DNA of 49,112 nt from Bryobacter sp. CoA8 C33 (GTDB taxonomy: Bacteria > Acidobacteriota > Terriglobia > Bryobacterales > Bryobacteraceae), in NCBI GenBank assembly GCA_019931185.1, contig JAINDK010000024.1:1-49112 (forward strand), in the 5' to 3' direction. Shown here piece by piece: positions 26,549 through 34,278 of the stretch (positions are counted from its first letter, which is position 1; every line of letters starts with the position of its first letter). Position numbers and translations under genes: made by a program. The notes under the pieces are model-generated. The model saw only the letters and a program-made list of their open reading frames with translations, did not search any database and was not told where the DNA came from.

Positions 26549-27961
26549 ATGGATCGCATTCAAGAGCAGACAACCGGCCGTAAGGACCGTTTCGGTTTTG
26601 ACTGGTCTCGCATCAAAGGCACCCAATTCTGGCGCGCTCCTCATCTGAGCCGCCGTGCCTTCTTCCGCCACGGCGCCTCCGCCCTCGGCGGCTATTTCCT
26701 CATGCCCTCCCGTCCGATGGAAACGGTCGCCAAGGCGGCTGTCACGCCCATCAACAAGGCCAAGAAGGTCATCTTCATCATGATGGGCGGTGGTCCCAGC
26801 CATGTCGATACCTTCGACCTCAAGGAAGGCGCCTGGCTTCCCTCCACCTATGAGCCCACCACCTACGGAGACATTCGCTGGCCTCGTGGTCTCATGCCGC
26901 GCCTGGCCGAGCAGATGGATTCCATCGCGCTGGTGCGCAGTATCAAATCCTGGAATGCCGCCCACGAGTTGGCCTCCGAGTGGCTGCAGATCGGCCGCAA
27001 CCCCGTTGGCGGCCTCTCCGGCATCGCCCCTCATATCGGCTCGGTCGTCTCTCTCGAGATGGCCCAGCGCAGCCCCGACAAAACCCTACCTCCCTTCTTC
27101 AATCTCAATATCGGCGGCGGCCGCGGCAATGGTTATTTCCCACCCAGCTACGCCCCCTTTTATTTTGCCCCCGGCGGCAACCCCCCCAGCGGTAGCACCC
27201 ACCCCGACGGCCAGCCCGCCTTCGAACGCCGCTTCGCTCTCCTCAATGACCTCGACGCCGAAGCCCGCGCGAAAGGCCACCTCGGCACCCGCGGAGAAGA
27301 GCTCACTTCCTTCAACAACTCCGCCCGCCAGCTCATGTATCGCACCGACATCGATAACCTCTTCCGCTTCTCGAACGACGAGCGGCTCCGTTTCGGCAAT
27401 ACCGGCTTCGGCAATGCCCTCATCGTTGCTCGCAATCTCCTCGCCTCGAATCGCGGCACCCACTTTGTCCAGGTCAATGTCGGCGGCTGGGATAACCACG
27501 CCAATATCTACACCGGCCCACTCAACCCCGCTAACGCCAATTCCCTCGGCCGCCAGTTCGACACCGCCCTCGGCGCTCTTCTCGCCGACATGAAGGCCTC
27601 AGGCCTCCTCAATGAAACTCTCGTTCTCGCCATGGGTGAATTCGGCCGCACCATCGGCCCCCTGAACACCACCGCTGGCCGCGATCACCACCTCCAGCAG
27701 TCCTGTCTCATTGCCGGCGCCGGCGTCAAGGGCGGTCGCGTCATCGGCGCCACCGATTCCCTCGGTCGCGACACAACCCATCCTGGCTGGAGCCGCCAGC
27801 GCAGCATCCGCGCCGAAGACCTGGCGGCCACGATTTATTCCGCTCTAGGCATTGATTGGTCGATTATCCGCCACGACGACCCCTTCGGCCGCGGTTTCCA
27901 TTACGTCCCCTTCTCCGACATCGACCTCTACGGGCCGATCCACGAGCTCTGGCGCGACTAG
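26549..27961 (+). CDS. DUF1501 domain protein, Tat-type export signal
   Basis: The product is a 470-aa protein of the DUF1501 family, which has an alkaline-phosphatase/sulfatase-like fold. The N-terminal SRRAFFRHGASALGGYFL is a twin-arginine-type signal placed about 30 residues in. Family blocks KVIFIMMGGGPSHVDTFDLKEG, MPRLAEQMDSIALVRSI, VNVGGWDNHANIYTG and LAMGEFGRTIGPLNTTAGRDHH carry the Asp/His residues expected to bind metal. It follows the DUF1549 gene by 21 bp with AGGAGA about 8 bp before ATG 26549, so the pair is an operon. The stop shares CTAG with the convergent gene. Confidence 0.93.
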   Translation: MDRIQEQTTGRKDRFGFDWSRIKGTQFWRAPHLSRRAFFRHGASALGGYFLMPSRPMETVAKAAVTPINKAKKVIFIMMGGGPSHVDTFDLKEGAWLPSTYEPTTYGDIRWPRGLMPRLAEQMDSIALVRSIKSWNAAHELASEWLQIGRNPVGGLSGIAPHIGSVVSLEMAQRSPDKTLPPFFNLNIGGGRGNGYFPPSYAPFYFAPGGNPPSGSTHPDGQPAFERRFALLNDLDAEARAKGHLGTRGEELTSFNNSARQLMYRTDIDNLFRFSNDERLRFGNTGFGNALIVARNLLASNRGTHFVQVNVGGWDNHANIYTGPLNPANANSLGRQFDTALGALLADMKASGLLNETLVLAMGEFGRTIGPLNTTAGRDHHLQQSCLIAGAGVKGGRVIGATDSLGRDTTHPGWSRQRSIRAEDLAATIYSALGIDWSIIRHDDPFGRGFHYVPFSDIDLYGPIHELWRD

Positions 27962-28347
27962 CGCCGCTTGAATTCCATCAGGCTGCAAGCAAAACTGCCG
28001 AACGCTCCCACCGCAAACGCCACCGTTCCCTGAAACGCCTCTGCGTCGGGGAATTTATAGCCCTGCCAGAAATACCCATAAACCGTCAACCCAAACAGTG
28101 CCAGCGCCACCAGCGGCAGCAGCACACGGAACACATTCAGCACGGCCAGCACCACGCTCGCCACCCCCACGATCCCTACCGCGACCATCGCCTTCGATAA
28201 GTCTTCTCCCGTCCAGATGAACGTGTCAACTTTCCAGTTATGCAGACCCGAAAGATAGGCAACCACCCCCAGTCCGGTCAGGAATACCGAAATAAACAGG
28301 GTGTACAGGTAGCTGTAATAACGCATCACAACGTGCAGGATCTTCAT
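27958..28347 (-). CDS. Four-helix membrane protein of unknown function
   Basis: I do not recognise this 129-aa product. It has four hydrophobic segments, around residues 15-33, 52-68, 70-90 and 103-122. They are separated by short loops (GLHNWKVDTFIWTGEDLSK and YFWQGYKFPDAEAFQG) and followed by a basic end (MEFKRR). The pattern suggests a small inner-membrane protein with both ends in the cytoplasm. It lies convergent to the DUF1501 gene, sharing CTAG for both stops, and just downstream of the aminotransferase gene (25 bp after its stop codon). Confidence 0.7.
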   Translation of the reverse strand: MKILHVVMRYYSYLYTLFISVFLTGLGVVAYLSGLHNWKVDTFIWTGEDLSKAMVAVGIVGVASVVLAVLNVFRVLLPLVALALFGLTVYGYFWQGYKFPDAEAFQGTVAFAVGAFGSFACSLMEFKRR

Positions 28348-28372
28348 GGCTGTTTCCGGACGAACACTTATC

Positions 28373-29560
28373 TTAAACCATACTCCGCCGCTTCGCTGCC
28401 CCCGCTTCCACCCATGTCCGGATGCGCCGCGCTGCCTCCGCTAGATTTTCCCGGCTGTTGGCATAGCTGAAGCGCAGATACCCCTCGCCGTAATCGCCAA
28501 ACGCCGTTCCCGCCAGCGCCGCTACCCCCGCTTCCTCGAGCAGCCGTCCCGCCAGCTCTTCACTTCCATAGCCCGTCCCGCTAATGTTAGGAAACGCATA
28601 AAACGCCCCGTTCGGCATCCGGCAGCGAAATCCCGGTATCTCATTCAACATCCCCACAAACAGCCGCCGCCGCTCCCGGAACTCCTCCATCATCCTCTCC
28701 ACCGGCGCCTGATCCCCCTCGATCGCCGCCAGCCCCGCCCGCTGCACCATGCTCGCCGTGCAGCTCACCCCGTTCACCAATAGCTTCTGCATCGCCTCCA
28801 CCAGCGTCTTCGGCATCACCCCGTAGCCCAGTCGCCACCCCGTCATCGCATACGTCTTCGAGAATCCATCGAGCAGAATCGTCCGCTCCTTCATCCCCGG
28901 CTCGCTCAAGATCGACCGCGGCCGCTCGTCAAACCACATCCGTGAATAGATCTCATCACTGAACACATAAAAATCATGCTCCCGCGCCAGCCGCCCGATC
29001 TCGGCGATATCCGCGTCCGGAATCACGCCCCCCGTCGGGTTCGCCGGCGAATTCAGGATCAGTAGCTTCGTCCGCGGCGTGATCGCCGCCCGCAGCCGCT
29101 CCATGTCAAAGCTGAAATCATTCGCCTCCACCAACGGAATCGACACCGGCGTCCCCCCGGCAAACCGCACCGCGCTCGCATAGGTCGGAAAACTCGGGTT
29201 CGGCAGAATCACTTCATCGCCCGGCTCCACCAGCGCCAGCACCGGAAAGAAAATCATCGGCTTGCCGCCCGGCACCACGCACACCTCCCCGGGCTCCACC
29301 GCCACCCCCCGCGTCGCGCCCACATGCGCCGCAATCGCGGCCCGAAAATCCTCATAGCCGAGCGTCGGCCCGTAATGCGTCCACCCCTCGTCGAGCGCCT
29401 TCTTGCCCGCCTCCACTACATGCGCCGGTGTGTCAAAATCCGGCTCGCCGATCTCCAGATGAATCACGTGCCTGCCCCGCGCCTCGAGCGCCCGGGCCTT
29501 CTGTAACACCGAAAAAGCACCTTCCAGTTGCAGCGTCGAGACGCGCGATGCAGGCTTCAC
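28373..29560 (-). CDS. Class I pyridoxal-phosphate aminotransferase
   Basis: The product is a 395-aa PLP enzyme of the aspartate-aminotransferase fold. Visible are the N-terminal substrate loop (HLEIGEPDFDTP), NSPANPTGG (Asn of the PLP pocket, about residue 178), the PLP lysine in LLDGFSKTYAMTGWRLGY (about 232), and the carboxylate-binding Arg in YLRFSYANS near the end. The amino donor cannot be read from this. It starts with a GTG overlapping the OB-fold gene stop (GTGA) and has AGGTGA upstream. It is therefore the third gene of a coupled thiolase, OB-fold, aminotransferase unit. Confidence 0.92.
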   Translation of the reverse strand: MKPASRVSTLQLEGAFSVLQKARALEARGRHVIHLEIGEPDFDTPAHVVEAGKKALDEGWTHYGPTLGYEDFRAAIAAHVGATRGVAVEPGEVCVVPGGKPMIFFPVLALVEPGDEVILPNPSFPTYASAVRFAGGTPVSIPLVEANDFSFDMERLRAAITPRTKLLILNSPANPTGGVIPDADIAEIGRLAREHDFYVFSDEIYSRMWFDERPRSILSEPGMKERTILLDGFSKTYAMTGWRLGYGVMPKTLVEAMQKLLVNGVSCTASMVQRAGLAAIEGDQAPVERMMEEFRERRRLFVGMLNEIPGFRCRMPNGAFYAFPNISGTGYGSEELAGRLLEEAGVAALAGTAFGDYGEGYLRFSYANSRENLAEAARRIRTWVEAGAAKRRSMV

Positions 29561-29754
29561 TTGCTCACCTCAAATTCAGGATATTCACTCGCGCTCTCTC
29601 GCTCGCGCACGCGCTCGCCCACCTCGGCCCGCTCCCCTCTTACCCTCACCAACAGCCGCCTCCCACCGCCCTGCAATTCCACCAGCGCCAATTGATACGG
29701 CTCTCCCATGCCGTGCACCACCGTCTCGCTCCACACAATCCCTTCGCGCATCAT
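29557..29754 (-). CDS. Minimal OB-fold (DUF35 C-terminal-like) protein, thiolase partner
   Basis: This 65-aa product matches the position and pattern of the DUF35/Zn-ribbon OB-fold partners of SCP2-type thiolases (GIVWSETVVHGMGEPYQLALVEL, then RLLVRVRGERAEVGERVRE). These partners usually have about 130 residues with a four-cysteine ribbon before the OB-fold. This one contains no cysteine, so only the OB-fold part remains. The start overlaps the thiolase stop (ATGATGA, ATG at 29754 or 29751). The stop overlaps the aminotransferase start. It probably helps substrate binding or channelling for the thiolase, an inference from the family. Confidence 0.78.
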   Translation of the reverse strand: MMREGIVWSETVVHGMGEPYQLALVELQGGGRRLLVRVRGERAEVGERVRERESASEYPEFEVSK

Positions 29755-30893
29755 ACCGTCCTCCGCAAAATTGTCACCACGCTCGTCGCCCCGCTTCCGC
29801 CCAGGTTCTGCGTCAACCCCACGTCCCGCCGCGCCACCTGTCTTTCCCCCGCCTGGCCCCGCAACTGCTGCACCAGGTCGCAAATCTGCCCCACCCCCGT
29901 CGCCCCGATCGGATGCCCCTTCGCCTTCAAGCCCCCGCTCGTGTTCACCGGCAGGCTCCCGTCGATTCCCGTCGCCCCGCTCTCCACCCACGCTCCGCTC
30001 TCCCCGGCTTCAATAAATCCCAAATCCTCCATCGCGATCAGCTCCGCGATCGTGAAGCAGTCATGCACTTCCGCCAACTGGATCTCCCCCGGCTCCATTC
30101 CCGCTTCCTCATAGGCCCGCCGTGCTGCCCGCCGCGTCGCCTCAAACGTCGTGATCTCCCGCTTATCGGCCAGCGCCAGCGCCCCGCTGGCCTGCGCGCA
30201 TGCCACCACCTCCACCTCCCCCGGCTCGCTCGTCACCCATACCGCCGCCGCCCCATCACTCACCGGCGAGCAGTCGTATAGCGTCAGCGGATCCGCTACC
30301 GGCTTTCCCGCCAGCGCCTGTTCGATGCTGATTACCTTGCGCAAATGCGCCTGCGGATTCATGCTCGCATTCCAGTGATTCTTCACCGCCACGGCCGCCA
30401 GTTGCTCCCGCGTCGTCCCATACTGATGCATATGCCGCCGCGCGATCAGCGCAAAAATTGCCGGAAACGTCGCCCCCAGCCGCGCCTCGCTATCCGCATC
30501 CCCCGCCCCGGCCAAAATCTCGGCCACCCGCGCCGTCGTCTGCCCCGTCATCTTTTCCACCCCACACACCAGCACGTTCCGGTACAGCCCCGCCCGTACC
30601 GCCTGCACCGCATGAAACAACGCACTCCCCCCCGAGGCGCAAGCCGCCTCAAACCGCGTCGCCGGCACCCCTTCGAGCCCCGCCGCCCCCGCCACCAGCG
30701 GCCCCAAATGGTTCTGCCCCGTAAACGACGGCGCATCGAAGTTCCCCACATATACCGCTTCGATCTCCCGCCTGTCCCGCCCCGCCGCCCCGATCGCCGC
30801 CTCCATCGCCTCCCCGGCCAACTCCCGCAGCCCTCGTCCGCTTAGCACCCCGAACGCCGTCTTGCCCACCCCCGCAATATGAACCCGTTTCAT
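29751..30893 (-). CDS. SCP2-type thiolase family protein
   Basis: The product is a 380-aa thiolase-fold protein. The nucleophilic Cys is in FEAACASGGSALFHA (about residue 84). The block EVHDCFTIAELIAMEDLGF is typical of SCP2-type thiolases, and the catalytic His is in LKAKGHPIGATGVGQ. The second catalytic cysteine of classical thiolases is absent: the C-terminal glycine-rich segment reads LTQNLGGSGATS. It therefore belongs to the group often paired with OB-fold proteins and acting on unusual acyl-CoAs. ATG 30893 lies 69 bp from the divergent sigma-factor start. The downstream gene overlaps by 4 bp. Confidence 0.9.
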   Translation of the reverse strand: MKRVHIAGVGKTAFGVLSGRGLRELAGEAMEAAIGAAGRDRREIEAVYVGNFDAPSFTGQNHLGPLVAGAAGLEGVPATRFEAACASGGSALFHAVQAVRAGLYRNVLVCGVEKMTGQTTARVAEILAGAGDADSEARLGATFPAIFALIARRHMHQYGTTREQLAAVAVKNHWNASMNPQAHLRKVISIEQALAGKPVADPLTLYDCSPVSDGAAAVWVTSEPGEVEVVACAQASGALALADKREITTFEATRRAARRAYEEAGMEPGEIQLAEVHDCFTIAELIAMEDLGFIEAGESGAWVESGATGIDGSLPVNTSGGLKAKGHPIGATGVGQICDLVQQLRGQAGERQVARRDVGLTQNLGGSGATSVVTILRRTV

Positions 30894-30962
30894 ATAATTC
30901 AATCGTAGTCTTCTTTTTTGCCTTTGCACGCTCCCGCCCTCGCGCGCGTCAGGTAATGATAG

Positions 30963-31553
30963 ATGGCCTTTGCGTCGATATCTCTGATAATGTCCCCCAT
31001 GTCGGCACGATCCGCTTCCAGTTCCGGGCCCGAAGCTGCCGAGCGTGAGCTTCAGGATCGCTTTATCAGTGAGAATCTTCGTCGTGTCTTCGCTTTGATC
31101 TACCGCATTGTCGGTAATGTCGCCGACGCGCAAGACCTCACCCAGGACACCTTCATCAAGGCCCTCCAGCGCAAAGACCAGTTGAAGGACCCCGAAAAAG
31201 CCTCCCAATGGCTCGGCCGCGTCGCCAGCAATACCGCGATTGATTTCCTCCGCCGCCGCGCCCGCGTCAACTTCACCGAGATTGACGCCCTCGCTGAACC
31301 TCTCGCCGACCCGTTGGACCGCCGCGCCGACGCCGCTCTGCTCCGCGCCGAACAATCCGCTTATCTCGACGAGTGCCTCGATTCCCTCAGCGTGCGCGAG
31401 CGCGCCGCCCTCGTCCTCCGCGATGTCGAAGAGATTCCCGCCGCCGAAGTAGCCGCCATGCTCGGTTGCTCGCCGGCCACCGTTCGCTCCCACATCGCCA
31501 ACGCCCGCACGAAATTCCGCGCCCTCTACGCCCGCCGCCAGGAGTCCCGATGA
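30963..31553 (+). CDS. ECF-type RNA polymerase sigma factor
   Basis: The product is a 196-aa sigma-70 of the ECF group. Region 2 (about residues 30-100) includes VFALIYRIVGNVADAQDLTQDTFIKALQ and the DNA-melting segment ASQWLGRVASNTAIDFLRRR. Region 4 (about 135-190) includes LDSLSVRERAALVLRDVEEIPAAEVAAMLGCSPATVRSHIANARTKF with a clear helix-turn-helix. ATG 30963 has AGGTAA upstream, while the alternative ATG at 30990 lacks a ribosome binding site. It overlaps the anti-sigma gene by 4 bp (ATGA), the usual layout for a sigma factor held by its regulator. Confidence 0.94.
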   Translation: MAFASISLIMSPMSARSASSSGPEAAERELQDRFISENLRRVFALIYRIVGNVADAQDLTQDTFIKALQRKDQLKDPEKASQWLGRVASNTAIDFLRRRARVNFTEIDALAEPLADPLDRRADAALLRAEQSAYLDECLDSLSVRERAALVLRDVEEIPAAEVAAMLGCSPATVRSHIANARTKFRALYARRQESR

Positions 31554-32149
31554 AACACCTCGCCGACTCGCAACTCGCTCTCGCCGCCCGTGGCGAACTT
31601 CCTCTCCCGGCCCGCCTCCGCGCTCAGGCCCACTGCCTGCTCTGCCGTGATTGCCGCCATAGCCTCGCCCTTTACCGCCAGGACCATTCTCGCGTCCAGC
31701 AAGCCGTGGCCGACTTTACGCTCCCCCGTTCCACCTCCTGGCCCGCCCTCGAGCAGGAAATGCTCGCTAACATCCGCCTCGGCCTCGAGGTCAGCGCGCT
31801 CTGTCCTCCCCCTCCCGTACCCACGCCTGCTCCCGCCATTCGCTGGCGCGCCGGCGTCGCCGTCGCCGCCCTCACGCTGATTGTCCTCAGCGGCTGGTTC
31901 CTCTCCGGCCCCGGCTCCCGTCCCTATCTTCGTTCCCTCCCCGGTCCTGTCGCCATGGTCGAGAGCGGCCCGCTCCGGCTCACCGGCGGCCGCGAGGGCG
32001 TTAGCGTCGAAAATCGCGGCTCCGGCTTCATCCTCCGCCATGCCAGCGCCTCGGCCCGCTTCGAGGTCGGCCTCGAGGGCAGCGTCCGTGCCTCCGTCGT
32101 CGACCAGGATTCCGGCCAGATCACCGTGAGTCAAATTTATGTCGAATAG
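31550..32149 (+). CDS. Zinc-finger anti-sigma factor, single-pass membrane protein
   Basis: The product is a 199-aa protein. The N-terminal 100 residues contain HCLLCRDC, an HX3CX2C arrangement typical of zinc-associated anti-sigma (ZAS) domains that bind ECF sigma factors. A single hydrophobic segment (AGVAVAALTLIVLSGWFL, about residues 104-121) follows, then about 75 residues outside the membrane rich in beta pattern (GPLRLTGGREGVSVENRGSG). It would hold the upstream sigma factor inactive until a signal arrives. What it senses is unknown. It overlaps the sigma gene by 4 bp and the next gene by 11 bp. Confidence 0.85.
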   Translation: MKHLADSQLALAARGELPLPARLRAQAHCLLCRDCRHSLALYRQDHSRVQQAVADFTLPRSTSWPALEQEMLANIRLGLEVSALCPPPPVPTPAPAIRWRAGVAVAALTLIVLSGWFLSGPGSRPYLRSLPGPVAMVESGPLRLTGGREGVSVENRGSGFILRHASASARFEVGLEGSVRASVVDQDSGQITVSQIYVE

Positions 32150-33230
32150 TGCCCTCCTCCTCCTGCTGGCGACCGCCGCCTCGGCCCAGGATGGCCTCCG
32201 CGTCGAATTCCCTCCCGATTCCCCCATCGCCGTTGTTCACTCCGGCTGGGGCGAGTCCCGCTCCATCCCCCGTGGCGGCGCCACTGTCATCGACCTCCGC
32301 ACCTCGCTCAAGCTCAAGAATCTCAGCCGCCTCCGCCTCCGCGGCATCAGCCTCCAGGTCATCTCCCAGGAAGTCGCCGCCGGCGGCAAGGCCAGCGTCT
32401 CCGTGCCCAGCCTCGATGTCTACCCGGGGCAGGAGTTTCCCGTCAAGATCGACCTCCGCCTCCTCCAGCCCGGCTCCTCCGGCTTCACCCCCCAGGTCCG
32501 CGTCCAGCTCGATGGCGCTCTCTTTGAAGACCTCAGCTTCTTCGGCCCCAATCGCCTCGACAGCCGCCGCCAACTCACCGCCTGGGAAGTCGAAGCCCGG
32601 CGCGACCGCCAGTACCTTCGCGGCATTCTCGCCCGCCAGGGCGAAGAAGCCCTCCGCCTCAAGCTCGTCGAGATTCTTGCCCGCGATAACTCCCGCCCTC
32701 GGCTCGATGTCCGCCTCGCCCGCTCCGCCGCCGCCCTCCCCGCCGCCGCCCGCGTCGAGACGGCCTTCCTCGCCCAGCCTGACCTCGCCGTCGCCGGTCT
32801 CCGCGCCACCGCCACCGCCCAGGCCAACCAGTTACAAATTCTCGAGCTCGCCTTCGAAAACCGCGACCGCCGCGAGGTCCGCTCCCTCGAGTTGGGCCTC
32901 CTCATCCGCGATTCGGAAGGCCGCGAATTCTCCGCCGGCTCTCTGCCCGCCCGCCTCGTCATGCGTCCCGGCGCCTCCGCCACCATCCAGCCCGCCGCCA
33001 GCCTGACCCTCAATCGCGCCATGGGCCTGCCCGTACGCATCGAAAGCGTCACCAGCTTCATCCAGCAGGTCGAGTTTGCCAATGGCGATGTCTGGGTTCC
33101 CCCCGGTGGCTTCCGCGATGAGCCCCGCCTTGGCAAGCTCCTCCCCGGTAGCATCGAGCAGCAGCGCCTCTCGGAAATCTACCGCCGCAAGGGCCTGCAC
33201 TCCCTCATCGAAGAACTCAACCGCCAATGA
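32139..33230 (+). CDS. Secreted protein of unknown function in the sigma-factor operon
   Basis: I do not recognise this 363-aa product. It begins with a signal peptide (SNSALLLLLATAASAQ). Two beta-rich stretches resemble Ig-like or CARDB-type domains, around residues 20-125 (SLKLKNLSRLRLRGISLQVIS) and 205-310 (LQILELAFENRDRREVRSLELGLLIRD). A short helical segment lies between them (about 140-190, basic and Arg-rich). No catalytic motif is seen. It overlaps the anti-sigma gene by 11 bp and the next by 4 bp, so it is probably made together with them and could be a sensor partner or an output of the regulon. Confidence 0.75.
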   Translation: MSNSALLLLLATAASAQDGLRVEFPPDSPIAVVHSGWGESRSIPRGGATVIDLRTSLKLKNLSRLRLRGISLQVISQEVAAGGKASVSVPSLDVYPGQEFPVKIDLRLLQPGSSGFTPQVRVQLDGALFEDLSFFGPNRLDSRRQLTAWEVEARRDRQYLRGILARQGEEALRLKLVEILARDNSRPRLDVRLARSAAALPAAARVETAFLAQPDLAVAGLRATATAQANQLQILELAFENRDRREVRSLELGLLIRDSEGREFSAGSLPARLVMRPGASATIQPAASLTLNRAMGLPVRIESVTSFIQQVEFANGDVWVPPGGFRDEPRLGKLLPGSIEQQRLSEIYRRKGLHSLIEELNRQ

Positions 33231-33454
33231 ACTTTGCCGCCGCCCTCGGCCATGCTCCCGAAGAGCTCCCCCTCCCTCTCCGCGAAGCCCTCTCCGGCCA
33301 TTGGGCCGCCTTTGAGCTCTATTCCCCCGCCCGCCAACCCCTGCGCAAAATCGCCGCCCTCGGCCCTACACCCGCTGCCTGCTTCGACCAACTTCGCTCC
33401 CGCGGCCTCGACCTCACCCTCTATGAGGTCGTCCAACTCCCACCCGCTTACTGA
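33227..33454 (+). CDS. Small 75-aa protein of unknown function
   Basis: I do not recognise this protein. It has no signal peptide or membrane segment. It shows an N-terminal helix-like part (PLPLREALSGHWAAFELY) and a C-terminal part (PAACFDQLRSRGLDLTLYEVVQL), resembling a small two-layer fold. Support comes from the 4-bp overlap (ATGA) with the preceding gene and from codon use strongly favouring C at third positions, as in neighbours. It closes the overlapping unit that begins with the sigma factor. Confidence 0.6.
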   Translation: MNFAAALGHAPEELPLPLREALSGHWAAFELYSPARQPLRKIAALGPTPAACFDQLRSRGLDLTLYEVVQLPPAY

Positions 33455-33472
33455 TCCCGCCATAATAGTGTC

Positions 33473-34270
33473 TTGGACCTCGAAAAAAATCTCCTCCGCC
33501 AGGTCGGCGAAGCCGTCACCAAGTTCCGCATGATTCGCCAAGGCGATCGCGTCGCCGTCGGCGTCTCCGGCGGTAAAGATTCCGTCACCCTCCTCGAGGC
33601 CCTCCTCGCCCTCCAGCGCCGCGCCCCCATTTCCTTCAGCGTCTGCGCCTTCACCATCGAACAGGGTAAATTCCTCGCCCCCATCCAGCCCTATGGTCAG
33701 TGGCTGCTCTCCCGCGGTGTCGAATGGCATCACTTCACCGATGCCCCCAGTCTCCGCCTCATCGACGACGAGCCCGATCACGGCTGCGACCTCTGCTCCC
33801 GCTTCCGCCGCCGCGCCGTCTACCAGCACTGCAAAACCCTCGGCGCCAATGTTATCGCCTTCGGCCACACCGCCGACGACTTCTGCGAGACCCTCCTGCG
33901 CAACGCCATGTTCACCGGCGCCCTCAGCTCTCTCCCTCCCGTTACCTACTCCCGCCAGCGCGACTTCCGCCTCATCCGTCCCCTCGTCTTCACCCCCGAA
34001 TCCCTCACCTCCGCCTACGCTGCCTTCCTCGGCTGCCCCGTCATCCCCTGCGGCTGCTCTCAGAAGACCGGCACCGTCCGCCGCAGCCTCCGCGGCTTCC
34101 TCGCCGAACTCGAACAGGATCACCCCAATCTCAAGGACTCCCTGCTCAGCGCCATGGGCAACGTCAAGCTCGACCGCCTCCTCGACACCCGCTACCTCGA
34201 CCCCGACCAAAACGAAGAGGCCGAAGTCACTGTGTCCTCCGGCCCCTTTCCCATCCTGATCAATTCCTGA
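33473..34270 (+). CDS. ttcA: TtcA-like tRNA 2-thiocytidine synthase
   Basis: TtcA adenylates and thiolates C32 of some tRNAs. The 265-aa product has the PP-loop VSGGKDSVTLL (about residue 31), CDLCSRFRR (about 105, the CxxC of TtcA) and CPVIPCGCSQ (about 195), giving the three cysteines expected to hold the iron-sulfur cluster. FGHTADDFCETLLRN matches the GHxxDD block. It is shorter than the E. coli enzyme (311 aa). The start is a TTG 18 bp after the previous stop. CATAAT at 33461-33466 could be a -10 element, which would leave almost no leader. Related thiolases (TtuA-like) are an alternative reading. Confidence 0.85.
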   Translation: MDLEKNLLRQVGEAVTKFRMIRQGDRVAVGVSGGKDSVTLLEALLALQRRAPISFSVCAFTIEQGKFLAPIQPYGQWLLSRGVEWHHFTDAPSLRLIDDEPDHGCDLCSRFRRRAVYQHCKTLGANVIAFGHTADDFCETLLRNAMFTGALSSLPPVTYSRQRDFRLIRPLVFTPESLTSAYAAFLGCPVIPCGCSQKTGTVRRSLRGFLAELEQDHPNLKDSLLSAMGNVKLDRLLDTRYLDPDQNEEAEVTVSSGPFPILINS

Positions 34271-34278
34271 TCGCTGCT

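Noticed and set aside
29755-29991. Upstream in-frame extension of the 65-aa OB-fold protein
   Set aside because: It lies wholly within the thiolase gene, is Gly/Arg-rich without cysteines and adds no zinc ribbon. The overlapping ATG at 29754 is the better start.
30894-31493. Long N-terminal extension of the thiolase frame
   Set aside because: It runs opposite the sigma-factor gene and lacks thiolase sequence. The family N-terminus begins at ATG 30893.
33473-34270. Reading the PP-loop enzyme as LarE to complete a nickel-pincer set with LarB
   Set aside because: Its CDLC and CGCSQ cysteines and the GHTADD block fit TtcA, not LarE.
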